A stretch of DNA of 64,000 nucleotides from Terfezia claveryi. Lineage: Eukaryota > Ascomycota > Pezizomycetes > Pezizales > Pezizaceae. Positions 1 through 10,835 of this stretch are shown one piece after another (the stretch's first letter is position 1; every line of letters begins with the position of its first letter). The translations under genes were made by a program, and so were the position numbers. The stretch lies in the NCBI GenBank assembly GCA_015179025.1, contig WHUX01000124.1, positions 1 to 64,000 of the forward strand, written 5' to 3'. Under the pieces are notes generated by a model. That model worked only from the letters and a program-made list of their open reading frames with translations. It was not told where the DNA came from and searched no databases.

Positions 1-780
1 GCAGGTGGCCAGCAATGAAACCCAGTTATTCTGCTGATAATTGATGTACGCCCTCAGATATTACTTTATGATGGCGTTCATATGTTCTTCCTGGCCATCA
101 GTTTGAGGGTGGTATGCCATAGACAGGTGTACTTCAATACCCAACACCTCACAGAATGTTTTCTAGAAGTTGGCGACGAACTGAGGGCCATAGTCTGAGA
201 CAATCGATGCTGGGAGGCCATAGTAACGGAAGACATTATCCAGGTAGAGGGATGCCAATTCGAGGGCCGAGCAGGTGTCTCGACAGGGTATCACATGACT
301 CATTTTTGTTAACTGATCCACTACCATTAAGATGGCATTGAATCTCGAGTCTTCTGGCAATCAGGTGACGAAGTCCATAGTCAGGTGTTGCCAGGGTTGT
401 TCTGGGACTTCCAGGGGCTTCAGGGTACCATACGGAGCGTGGCGGGTAGATTTGGCATGCTTGCAGTCATGGCAATTCCATATGTACCGCTCCACCTCCT
501 TCCATTGGTCAATCCATGTATATTGCCTAGCTAGCAGCTCTAACGTTTTAGCTACTCCAGGATGACCCGCAGCTAGGGTATCATGGTATTCCTTGATCAG
601 CTGCATCCGCAGCTCTCCTTCAGGTATATAGAGCCAATCTAGGTGGTATAGGAGGCTGTCCTGAGTAGTGCACTCGGCTAGAGAAATCTTGGTGTGATGG
701 CTATGTCCAGACTCCACTGCAGCGATTATATCCTTAACCAGGTCGTCCTCCGCATATGCCCGTTGTATCCGCAGAAGGAG

Positions 781-965
781 ATCTGCTCCTGGGTTCGCTT
801 CAGCTTTAGCATCAGCATTAGCATCAGCATCAGTATCATCATCAGCATCAGCATCAGCATCAGCATCAGCATCAGCATCTTCATTAGCATCAGCATTAGT
901 ATCAGCATCAGCATCAGCATCAGCATCAGTATCAGCATCAGCATCAGCATTAGTATCAGCATGGC
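781..965 (-). repeat. Hexanucleotide repeat coding (Asp-Ala)n linker
   Basis: About 30 imperfect copies of ATCAGC on the plus strand read as alternating Asp-Ala codons on the minus strand. They lie between the RNase H and integrase domains of Gypsy B. Gypsy A has a shorter Glu-Ala version at the same place (5430-5565). Confidence 0.85.
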
Positions 966-1345
966 TAGTGGCAGCCAGGTCGAGATTTTCAAGTTTCAGT
1001 ACCACCTGATTTTGGTACTTCAGCCTTTCATCTCCACCTTTAGGGAGATCTCCTGATCTCCTGGTCAGTGCATCTGGCTTACCTCCAGCTTTTCTAGGCC
1101 GATACTTGATCTTGAAGTTGAATCGAGATAATAACTCCGGCCACCTAGCCTGCCGTTGGTTCAGCAGCTTAGTAGTGGTAAAGTACTCAAGATTTTTATG
1201 ATCGGATAGCACCTCGATGATCCCCTTGGCTGACTCCAGGTGTGGCCTCCACTCCTCGAATGCTCATACAATGGCCATTAACTCTTTATTATAGATTTCA
1301 TAATTACACTCAGCCAGAGAGTGCTTTTTTGAGAAGTATGCCACT

Positions 1346-1350
1346 GAGTA
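1346..1350. repeat. Target site duplication of Gypsy A, left copy
   Basis: GAGTA lies immediately left of the 5' LTR and is repeated at 7811-7815 immediately right of the 3' LTR. Removing Gypsy A and one copy restores an open Gypsy B frame reading [12 protein letters not shown]. Confidence 0.9.
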
Positions 1351-1956
1351 TGTCACAACCGTGTTCTTAGTCTTGATTTGACACTCGAACAGGCTTGTTC
1401 GGGTGTCGTGCTGTTTTGACACTCGAACAGGCTTGTTCGGGTGTCATGCTGTTTTGACACTCGAACAGGCTTGTTCGCGTGTCGTCGATGGGTAATTGTT
1501 ATCTTAGCTTCCGAGATAGGAATCTCGGGAAGCTTATTCCTTCCATAGCCTTGGCCTGAAATCATGTATATATATCTTCGTCCCTCCACCCTCTCGTTGG
1601 ATCCCCATCCACCATCTTGAATATCCAATACAGGACCTTGCTTCTCTCCACGTTGGTGCATCTCCCTTGTGCACCTCCTTGCCTTGCCTCGCCTTATCTC
1701 TGCAGCCCAGCTGCCTCCCTTGACACACGCGGCAACTGCTTCCGCATGTCTCGTGTCCCTTGCCCTCTGCCTCTCTTGCCTCCTGCCCTTACCTCCCATC
1801 TCAGCCTCCCCCTGGTCATATACGTAGCGTTCCTACGTGTGTCTTACCCTAGCCTTTCCCCCAATAACACACATAGCGCTCCTACGTATGTGATTGCCCC
1901 TTGCTACTTCCCCAGCGTACCTCTTGGTCGCCTTGTCCCCCAGAGCCCTCGTTACA
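1351..1956 (+). repeat. 5' LTR of Gypsy A
   Basis: It starts TGTCACAACC and ends GTTACA (TG...CA). It matches 7205-7810 in length and most of its sequence. A TATATATAT stretch at 1566-1574, after the U3 palindromic repeats, is a plausible core promoter. The start of gag follows 36 bp after the LTR. Confidence 0.9.
1380..1483 (+). promoter_or_regulatory. Three tandem imperfect palindromes in the LTR U3
   Basis: Three 28-bp units (1380-1407, 1418-1445, 1456-1483) have a 38-bp period. Each is an imperfect palindrome built on CGAACAGGCTTGTTCG. They repeat, with more mutations, in the 3' LTR at about 7232-7340. Their place in U3 suggests binding sites for a dimeric regulator; this is inference. 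Confidence 0.6.
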
Positions 1957-1992
1957 CTACGTTGGATCCTTTGGACCAACTGGTACGCAGTC

Positions 1993-3207
1993 ATGTCAGG
2001 AGCAGCTCTCCCACCACCCGCCGTCAGGTTCCAGACCTGGAGAAGCTCCCCTATACCCTCAGGCCAGAACGAATTGAATACCTATCGTCGAGAAATCATC
2101 GACATGTTCGAGGCCATGGATGCCATCGGGGCCAAACTCGGCAACAGCCTGGCCATGGCTGAAAACAGCCTGGCCGTGGCTGAACAAAAATTGAGATCTG
2201 CCGACGAAGAGATCATAGTCTTCCAGACCAATCTCGACCATCTAAACCTTGCCCTGGCCAACGAATGGACTACGGTCCAAAACCTCAGCCGCGCACTAGG
2301 GAACCTTGCAATACCAACAGCAGCCAGTAGCAACAAGACCGAAAGCATTCCAACACCCCCCAAGTTCAATGGGGACTGGGTTCGCCTACGAGCCTAGAAA
2401 AATGCTGTTAATCTCAAGCTGAACGGGGATTCTGCCAGATTCCCATCAGAACAACATTGACTGGTATACGTTTTCGCCTTGCTGGAGGGGAAAGTTTGCG
2501 ACCAGATCCAGCCATATGTCCTCGAAACCGGGATCAAGCTTGATGATATTTCGACCCTTTTTACAATCCTGGATAGGGCGTTCGGGGACTCCGATGCCAT
2601 TGGCACTGCCAGTAGGGCCCTCCGAGCCCTCAGGCAGAAAAACACAGATCTGTCCACTTATGTGGCAGAATTCTTGAGACTGGCAGCGGAGGTCTGATGG
2701 AATGACCAGTCCAAACTGGAGCAATTCCAGGAAGGGCTAAATGACAAAATCCAGTAGGCCATGGTCAGCCTCCCGGAAGCCAAAACCCTCGACGAATTCA
2801 TTGACCAGGCTTCCCGAGTAGAACAGCGGATGTCCCGGCTCCGTAACCGCCCCACGTACAGGCCAGCACCCCGTCTCCCACAACTCCAGCATCAGCCTCA
2901 GCAACACCATGCTACCAAAATAGCGGCCCTTGCCCCCAATAATAAGCCGGCCCACCCCTCGTTTGTGGCCGGAGGAGCCACCCCCATGGACCAGTCTTCA
3001 GGAAGACCCTGCTGGACACAGGAAGAAAGAGACAGCCGACGAACGAACAACCTCTGCATTGCGTGTGGTAAGGGGGACCACTTCATTGCAGCCTGCCCTC
3101 TCCGGAAGGCTCGCTCCCTAGCTGTCCACGCTATTTCCCCGACCGACACCCTAGTGCCCAGGATCGAGGAGGTCGATGAGTTGGGAAAAGCCCTGTCCCT
3201 TGCATAG
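1993..3207 (+). pseudogene. Gypsy A gag
   Basis: The frame starts at the first ATG after the LTR (MSGAALPPPAVRFQTWR). It contains a coiled-coil-like N-terminal part, the capsid region (DLSTYVAEFLRLAAEV, EFIDQASRVEQRMSRLR) and a CCHC zinc knuckle CIACGKGDHFIAAC near the C terminus. Four in-frame stops interrupt it: TAG 2395, TGA 2458, TGA 2695 and TAG 2755. Comparison with the B and C copies shows Trp, Arg or Gln at most of these sites, so the stops mostly fit C-to-T or G-to-A changes. Gag would form the particle that packages element RNA; this copy cannot. Confidence 0.85.
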
Positions 3208-3254
3208 TTACTAACACTAGCAAGGGACCTGTCCTTGGCCATTTATCTCTGTCT

Positions 3255-6200
3255 TTGTCTGCATTTTCTGTTTCTTCCGCTTCTTCTGTTGACGAATCTC
3301 GCTTGTTCAGCGAACATTTTGTTGTATCTATCTCCCTCAATATCAATGATAGAACAATCACCACGTCAGCCCTTATAGATTGCGGAGCTTCAGGAATTGC
3401 ATTCGTAGACCAGGCCTTTGTTAGTAAATTCTCCATACCCATATCAAAGCTCAAAACCCCCTGTGTTTTGGATATCATCGACGGTTGGCACATCTCCTCT
3501 GGCGATATCACCGATATTGTGTGCGTGCCTGCCCTGGTCGGGGATCACTTCGAAGCAAACCTCCCAATGTTCGTGACCAAGCTCAAATATCCGATTGTCC
3601 TCGGAATCCCCTGGCTTAGAATGCAAGATGTATTGGTCAGCTTCGGCTCCTATACCCTGTAGTTCAACAGCCAGTATTGCAAAAAGCACTGCGGGAATCC
3701 GAAGGCCACCATTATTGGGCTGTATGCCTTGCCACCCCCGATTCCCCCTGTGCCCCTTATTCCCCCTGTGCCTCCGGTGCCCCCTAGCCCCTAAAAACCT
3801 CTGAATATTAGCTTTATCGGGGCAGGGGCTTTCACTTACCTTACTAGTAGGCATAAGCTGAAGGCTCATGCCCTGTCCATACACGAGGTAAACCTGGAGA
3901 TTAATAAGATACGGTCGAAGGAGGAGTGGAAGTCTATGGTACCGGACGAATACCATGAATTCATCGACCTGTTCTCGGAGAAGGCCGCAGAAAAGCTCGC
4001 ACCCTACCGGCCATATGACCATACTCTTCCACTGATAGAGAGTAAGACCCCCCCCTATGGGCCCCTCTACGGAATGTCCCGGTTGGAGCTGGAAGCTTTG
4101 AAGAAGTACTTGGAGGAAAACCTTAACAAGAGCTTCATTCGCTATAGCTCTTCTCCAGCGGTCGCCCCGGTGCTATTCGTCAAGAAATCGGATAGCTCTC
4201 TTAGGCTATGTGTGGACTATCGGGGGCTGAACAAGATAACAGTCAAGAACAGGTACCCCCTACCTCTAATCCAGGAGACTTTAGCCAGGCTTTCCAAGGC
4301 CAAATGGTTTATCAAACTGGATTTGAGAGGGGCATACAACCTGGTAAGGATTGCCGAGGGGGAGGAGTGGAAAACGGCCTTCCGAACTCGTTATGGCCAC
4401 TTCGAGTACAATGTCATGCCCTTTGAATTAACCAATGCCCCGGCCTCTTTCCAGCACTTTATTAATGATACCCTACGAGACTTCTTGGATGTGTTCTGCA
4501 CGGCTTACCTCGATGATATCTTGATCTATTCAGATACCCTAACAGAACACAAGATTCATGTCCGGCAGCTGTTGGAAAAGCTGGAGCAAGCTGGACTATA
4601 CCTCAAGCCCGAGAAATTTGAGTTTCATGTGCAGGAGGTCAAATATCTGGGGTTGATCATCACTATGGAAGGCATCCGGATGGATCCTGCCAAATTTGCC
4701 ACAATCCAGGAGTGGGAAACCCCGGCCAACTTGAAGGATGTGCAAGCCTTTCTAGGATTTGCCAACTTTTACCGCCGGTTCATCCTGGGATACTCAAGGA
4801 TCGCAGCACCCCTGACGGCCTTGACGAAAACGAAGGTAGAAGCTGGCTCAGATCTGACAACGAAAAAGGCCTTCCAGTGGAATCCAGAAGCTCAGTTGGC
4901 CTTCCAGAACCTCAAGGAAGCCTTCTGCTCAGCACCGATCCTGGCCTATTTAGATCTGGACAGCGAATGTATCGTGGAGACTGACGCCTCCGACTATGTC
5001 TCCGCGGGGATCTTGTCTCAGCATGTCAACGGAATCCTCCACCCCGTGGCCTACTTCTCGAAAAAGCACTTCCCAGCTGAGTGCAACTACGAGATCTATG
5101 ACAAAGAGCTGATGGCCATCATGCGAGCGTTCGAAGAATGGAGGCCACATCTGAAGTCAGCCAAGGAGATCATCAAGGTACTATCTGATCACAAAAACCT
5201 TGAGTATTTTACAACCACCAAGCTGCTTAACCGGCGGCAGGCTAGGTGGTCGGAATTCCTCTCTCGGTTCAACTTTAAAATCAAGTACCGTCCTGGAAAG
5301 GTTGGTGGCAAGCCTGATGCGTTAACCCGGAGATCAGGAGATCTCCCGAAGGGGGGGGATAAAAGGCAAAAATACCAAAATCAGGTGGTATTGAAGCCCG
5401 AAAACCTTGATCTGGCAGCCAATGTCCTTGCTGCAGCTGAGGCTAATGCTGAAGCGGATGCGGAAGCCAAAGCTGAGGCTAATGCTGAAGCTGAGGCTAA
5501 TGCGGAGGCTGAGGCGAGAGCTAAAGCTGAGGCTAATGTGGAGGCTGAGGCGAGAGCTGACCTCTGACAACTGGTGAGACAGGCATACGAGGACGACCCC
5601 CTGGCCAAGGAAATCATCACCGCAGTGGATTCTGGCCAGCGCTGCTACCCAAAGATCTTCCTAGCCGAGTGTACCGTCCAAGAAGGCCTCCTCTACTACC
5701 TAGAATGGCTGTATGTGCCGGAAGGAGAGCTGCACCTTCGATTGATCAAGGAACACTATGACAGCCTGGTTGCAAATCACCCTGGAGTGACCAAAATATT
5801 AGAGCTTCTGGCCAGGGAATACACATGGATTGACCAACGGAAGGACGTGGAGTGGTACATACGGAACTGCCACGTTTGCAAGCATGCTAAGCCTATCCGC
5901 CATGCTCCGTATGGGATCCTGAAACCTCTGGATATCCCTGATCGGCCGTGGCTGCACCTGACTATAGACTTCGTGACAGGGTTGCCAGAAGATTCGGGGT
6001 TCAATGCCATCTTGATGGTGGTAGATCGGTTGACAAAAATGAGGCATGTTATACCTTGCCGGGACACCTGCTCCGCCCCAGAGTTAGCCAACCTCTACCT
6101 CAACAATGTATTCTGATGCCATGGCCTTCCTGAGTCGATCGTATCCGACCGTAGCCCTCAGTTTACATCAGAATTCTGGCAAGCCTTCTGCGAACTTCTG

Positions 6201-6959
6201 GGGATCAAGGTACGCCTGTCAACGGCATATCACCCCCAGACGGACGGCCAATTGGAGAGGATGAACGCTATTATGGAGCAATATCTGCGGGCCTTTGTCA
6301 ATTACTAGCAGGATAACTGGGTTTCGTTGCTGGCCACCTGCGAATTCGCCGCGAACAACCAGTTCTCGGAATTCTCCAAAACCTCCCCTTTCCTGGCTAA
6401 TTACGGTTGGCACCCCCGGTTCGTGGATGCCCTAGCGCCCCTGCAAAAAGCCCACCCCCCAGCTAAGGAGTTCGCAGTTGGAATCGCTGAACTCCACCGT
6501 ACCCTGAAAGCCGAGCTGGGATATGCGCAAGCCCGGCAAGCTGAGTATGCCAATGGATCACGGTTGCCAGCCCCCAAATATCAGCCAGGAGACAAGGTGT
6601 GGCTCTCCAGCAGGCACTTCCGAACGGAACGGCCATCTCGTAAGCTGGATCACAAGTTCCTAGGCCCCTATAAGGTGTTAGCAGCTGTGGGCACTCATGC
6701 TTATCGGCTGAGGTTTCCCAAGGATATCAAGCGCCATCCGGTCGTTCATGTTTCGGAGATCGAGCCAGCTGCCGACAATCCCCTTCCCGGGCAAAAGCAC
6801 CCCCCACCTCCTCCAGTGGTGATCGCAGGTGAAGAGGAGTGGGAGGTTAAGGAGGTACTAGACTCAAGGAAACGCTATGGACGAGTTCAGTATAAGGTCA
6901 AGTGGTTAGGGGATGAGGAGGCTACCTGGCAACCCGCAGAGGACTTGGAGAATGCGTAG
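3255..6959 (+). pseudogene. Gypsy A pol: protease, RT, RNase H, integrase, chromodomain
   Basis: One continuous frame is broken only by stop codons (3660 TAG, 3792 TAA, 5565 TGA, 6114 TGA, 6306 TAG), with no frameshift. The aspartic protease shows ALIDCGASGIAFVD at about 3370. Reverse transcriptase (about 4020-4650) keeps the catalytic YLDDILIYS. RNase H has [14 protein letters not shown] at about 4975. A Glu-Ala-rich linker spans 5430-5565. Integrase has its HHCC region near 5780-5885 and the catalytic core near 5950-6260 ([35 protein letters not shown]). The end is a chromodomain (WEVKEVLDSRKRYGRVQYKV, WLGDEEATWQP) at 6838-6955, which in chromoviruses steers integration to heterochromatin. 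Apart from the stops the catalytic residues look preserved. Confidence 0.92.
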
Positions 6960-7204
6960 GATTTAGTCGCACTATTCCACTAGCAATACTCAAGGAAGCC
7001 TCGCCCAATAGAATGATGTTATGTCTTTTGAGAGTCATACGGTGGGGCCCGTCTGACTCTTGTTCTTCTCGCTCTTCTCGTTCTTCTTGTTGTTTGGAGT
7101 TGGAATCCTTGTCGTTGCCTTTGTTGTTGTTTCCTGTATTGATTTTGCCGGTTATTGTGCCTAGGTCTCCTAGTCGCTGGAGCTCCAGCCTAAAGGGGGG
7201 ATAG

Positions 7205-7810
7205 TGTCACAACCGTGTTCTTAGTCTTGATTTGATACTCGAACAGGCTTGTTCGGGTGTCGTGCTGTTTTGACAGTCGAACAGGCTTGTTTGGGTCTCG
7301 TGCTGTTTTGACACTCAAACAGGCTTGTTCGGGTATCGTCGATGGGTGATTGTTATCTTAGCTTCCAAGATAGAAATCTCGGGAAGCTTATTCCTTCCAC
7401 GGCCTTGGCCTAGAATCATGTATATATATCTTCGTCCCTCCGCCCTCTCGTTAGATCCCCATCCAACGTCTTGTATATCCAATACAGGGCCTTACTTCTC
7501 TCCACGTTGGTGCATCTCCCTTGTGCACCTCCTTGCCTTGCCTCGCCTTGTTTCTGCAGCCCAGCTGCCTCTCTTGACATACGCAGCAACTGCTTCCGCA
7601 TGTCTCGTGTCTCTTGTCCTCTGTCTCTCTTGCCTCCTGCCCTTACCTCCCATCTCAGCCTCCCCCTGGTCACACACGTAGCGTTCCTACGTATGTCATA
7701 CCCTAGCCTTTCCCCTGATCACATACGTAGCGCTCCTATATATGCGATTGCCCCTTGCCACTTCCCCGGCGTACCCCTTGGTCGCCTTATCCCCCAGAGC
7801 CCTCGTTATA
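7205..7810 (+). repeat. 3' LTR of Gypsy A
   Basis: It starts TGTCACAACC after the polypurine tract and ends GTTATA (CA mutated to TA). It is 606 bp, colinear with 1351-1956. The tandem palindromes are more decayed here. Confidence 0.9.
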
Positions 7811-8890
7811 GAGTAGAGGATCCCATTGACATACTGAGACAAGATTCCCATGGAGACATAGTCGGAGGAGTCAGTCTCCATGATATATTCACTGTCCAGA
7901 TCGAAATGGGCCAGGATCGGTGCTAAGCAGAAAGCTTCTTTGAGGTTCTGGAAGGCAGATTGAGCTTCTGGATTCCAGTCGAAGTGCCGGTCTTTCTTGG
8001 TCAGGGTGGTGAGGGGGGCTACGATCTTCGAATACCCTAGAATGAACCGCCGGTAAAAGTTAGCGAACCTCAGGAAGGCTTGAACATCCTTGAGATTTGC
8101 TGGGATTTGCCATTCCTGAACAGCGGTAACCTTGGTGGGATCCATCTTGATACCTTCGGTAGTAATAATTAACCCCAGATACTTGACCTCCTATACATGA
8201 AACTTGCATTTCTCGGGCTTGAGGTATAATCCGGCTTGCTCTAGCTTTTCCAGTACTAGTCGGACATGGATTTTGTGCTCTACCAGGGTGTCTGCATAGA
8301 TCAGGATACCGTCCAGGTAGGCTGTGCAGAACACATCCAAAAAGTCTCATAGGGTATCATTTATAAAGTACTGGAAAGAGGCCAGGGTGTTGGTTAAGCC
8401 GAAAGGCATGATATTGTACTCGAAGTGCCCATACCTGGTGTGAAAGGCTGTTTTCTACTCTTCACCTTCAGCTATTCGGACCAGGTTATAGGCTCCCCTC
8501 AAATCCAATTTAGTGAACCATTTTGCCTTGGAGAGCCTGGCTAATGTTTCCTGAATTAGAGGTAGGGGATACCTGTTCTTGACCATTATCTCGTTCAGGC
8601 CACAATAATCAATGTACAACTGAAGAGAGCCATCTGACTTCTTCCCGAACAGTACAGGGGTACCCGCTGGGGAGGAGCTACAGCGAATGAAGCTCTTGTT
8701 GAGGTTTTCCTCCAAGTACTTTTTTAGGGCTTCCAGCTCTACCCGAGACATTCCATAGAGAGGTCTATAGGGAGGGGTTTTACCTTCTATCAGCGGAATT
8801 GTGTGGTCATATGGTCAGTGAAGTGCTAACTTCTCTTCGGCTTTTTCTGAGAACAGGTCAATGAACTCGTGGTAATCATCTGGAACCAAG
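7811..8890 (-). pseudogene. Gypsy B pol, proximal part: RT and RNase H start
   Basis: The minus strand encodes the RT fingers and palm ([20 protein letters not shown] at 8751, then [20 protein letters not shown]), the region up to the active site, the connection ([20 protein letters not shown]) and the RNase H start (METDSSDYVSMGIL, ending NGILYS at 7811). The catalytic motif reads YLDG instead of YLDD (about 8307-8318), so a catalytic Asp is lost. Stops occur at about 8193, 8349 and 8455. The reading continues at 1350 once Gypsy A is removed. Confidence 0.88.
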
Positions 8891-8895
8891 GATTT

Positions 8896-9600
8896 CTACT
8901 CCTCCTTGGACCTTGTCTTGTTAATTTCCAGATTGATCTCATAAATTGAAAGAGTATGCGCCTTAAGCTTATGCCTCCTGGTGAGATAAGCGAAGGCCCC
9001 TGAACCAATAAAGTTAATATTTAGGGGTTTTGCGAGGGCGGGGGATATCGGGGAAACTGGGGGAATGGTGGTATTGATGTATGCAGACAGGATTACCACC
9101 TGAGTTGGGTGGATTATTGGGGGTGGCAATGCGCACAGCCCAGTAACAGTAGTTTTTGGATCTCCACAGTGTTTTTTGCAATAAGGGTTATTAAATCGCA
9201 AGGTGTAAGAGCCGAAGCTGACTGATACATCATGCATCCTAAGCCAGGGGATCCCAAGGACAATTGGATACTTTAGCTTAGTTACGAACATTGGAAGATC
9301 TTCTGAGTGATCACCTATGGCGCTAGGCAGGCATGCGAGGTCGGTAATAGTCCCAAAAGAGATAGAGCGGCCATCAATAACATCAAGGAGGCGGGGGGTC
9401 TTTAGCTTGGAGGTTGGTATATAGTTTTTACTGACGAAAGTCTGGTCAATGAATGCTATTCCTGAAGTACTACAATCTATGAGAGCTGATGTAACCACTG
9501 CTTTATCATTGAACTTGACAGTTATAGGTATACTGAAGTGCTCACCAAACAGGCGAGACTCATCAACAGACATAGATGTAGGCAAAGAAAACGCAGACAA
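8896..9600 (-). pseudogene. Gypsy B protease and protease-RT linker
   Basis: The minus-strand frame starts MSAFSLPTSMSVDESRLFGE. It contains the protease region ALIDCSTSGIAFIDQTF, where the usual D-x-G-A is DCST, so the flap-side Gly is lost. It continues through VLGIPWLRMHDVSVSFGSY to the pre-RT linker (GSGAFAYLTRRHKLKAHTLS) and stops at 8896, just before RT. It is colinear with 3255-3930 of Gypsy A, which has two stops in this stretch while B has none. Confidence 0.82.
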
Positions 9601-9629
9601 AGATAAATGACCTGGAGCAGGTCCCTTGC

Positions 9630-10804
9630 TAGTGTCAGTAACTAGGCAAGGGACAGGGCTTTTCCTGACTTATCAAGCTCCTCAATCCTAGGCACTGTGG
9701 TATCGGAGATAGCATGGATGGCGAGGGAGTGATTCTTTCGAAGGGGGCAAGCCGCGATGAAGCGGTCGGCCTTCCCACAGGCTATACATAGCCCATTATT
9801 CCAGTGGTGTTCCCTCTCTTCTTAGGTCAGGTAGGGTCTGCCCGTGGATAAGTCCATAGGGGCCAGTCCACCTGCCAGGAGAGAAGGGTGGGCTAGCTTG
9901 TTCAGGGGGTTACAGGGGCTTGTGGCTGGGAGCAAGGTGCTGAAAAGGTCGATTATGGGGGTGCTGTTGTAGGGGAGGCCTTAAGGCTGTTTCTAAACCT
10001 GGCCATCTTTTGCTCCAATCGGCTGGCCTGATCAATGAATTCTTCAAGGGTGTGGATGTCTAGGAAGTTGATAAGTGCCTGTCTCAGTTCCACACTTAAG
10101 CCTTCCTGGAATTGATCCAGTTTGATCTTGTCGCTCTATTCGACCTCCGCAACTAGCCTAGAGAATTCGGCCATATAGGTGGCCAGGTTGGTGTTTCTTT
10201 GTCGGAGGGCCCGGAGGGCTAGGGTGGCCGTTCCCTTAGGATCCGGGTCTCCAAACGCTCAGTCAAGGATCATGAATAGGGCAGGGATATCCGCTAGTTT
10301 GATACCTGTTTCCAAAACATAGGGCTGCACTTGGTTCAGAGCCTTCCCCTCTAGTAGGCCGTAAACGTAAGCAAGTTTGTACTGGGTGGTTGGAAACTTA
10401 GCAGCGTCTCCGTTGAGCTTAATATTGATGGAGTTTTTCCAGGCCTTAAGGCAGGCCCATTCGCCATTAAATTTGGGTGGGGTGGGAAGGTCTTGGGTTT
10501 TGGTAGGCGTGGCAGTCGCAGGTGCCTGTACGGTTGCAGCGACAAGGGCATGGTTGAGATTGCGCATGGTTACTCGGTCATCTGCGAGGTCTTCTTAGAG
10601 AAGGAGGATTTCATTTTTGGCTTCTTTTAGCCTTCGTTGGGTGTCCTGGAGCTCCGCTGCTTGTTTTTTGCCAATCTTATAAGTGGCGGTGAAGATATTG
10701 ATAGCCATTCGGTGGTATTCCAACAGCTGGGCTGGGTCTGAGGGTATTGGGGTTTCCCGCCATGCTTGGAACCTATCGGTAGGTAACAGGGTTAGTTCGG
10801 ACAT
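9630..10804 (-). pseudogene. Gypsy B gag
   Basis: It starts MSELTLLPTDRFQAW at 10804, 31 bp inside the LTR edge. It is colinear with Gypsy A gag: capsid blocks TPPKFNGEWACLKAWKNSI, LLEGKALNQVQPYVLETGIK and LATYMAEFSRLVAEVE, then a frame change and a knuckle-like CIACGKADRFIAAC around 9745-9790, where the zinc-binding His is Arg. Stops include the codons near 10595, 10259 and 10137. It is not functional. Confidence 0.82.
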
Positions 10805-10835
10805 TGTACTGGTTGGTCAAAGTGATCCAACGTAG

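Larger units (their letters stand above)
1..1350 (-). pseudogene. Gypsy B pol, distal part: RNase H end, linker, integrase
   Basis: The minus strand encodes the end of a Ty3/Gypsy RNase H ([12 protein letters not shown] start next to 1350, then [20 protein letters not shown]), a linker, the integrase HHCC zinc region (HPGVAKTLELLARQYTW, CHDCKHAK) and the start of the integrase catalytic core (LTMDFVT, then ILMVVDQLTKMSHVIPC and IVSDYGPQF). The linker at about 780-965 is an Asp-Ala dipeptide run from a hexanucleotide repeat. The protein continues past the left edge of the window. Upstream it is interrupted at 1350 by Gypsy A and resumes at 7811. Stops break the frame, for example around 1265 and 361. 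It is a dead retrotransposon copy closely related to Gypsy A. Confidence 0.9.
1351..7810 (+). mobile_element. Gypsy A: complete Ty3/Gypsy chromovirus, inserted into Gypsy B
   Basis: A 6460-bp LTR retrotransposon with two 606-bp LTRs (1351-1956 and 7205-7810), a 5-bp target duplication (GAGTA), gag with a CCHC knuckle, and pol in the order protease, reverse transcriptase, RNase H, integrase, chromodomain. A purine-rich tract (AAAGGGGGGATAG) sits directly before the 3' LTR. The C-terminal chromodomain and domain order place it among chromoviruses. Nine in-frame stop codons (four in gag, five in pol) make it non-autonomous. The LTRs differ at many sites (about nine in the first 145 bases), so the insertion is not recent. 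Confidence 0.95.
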
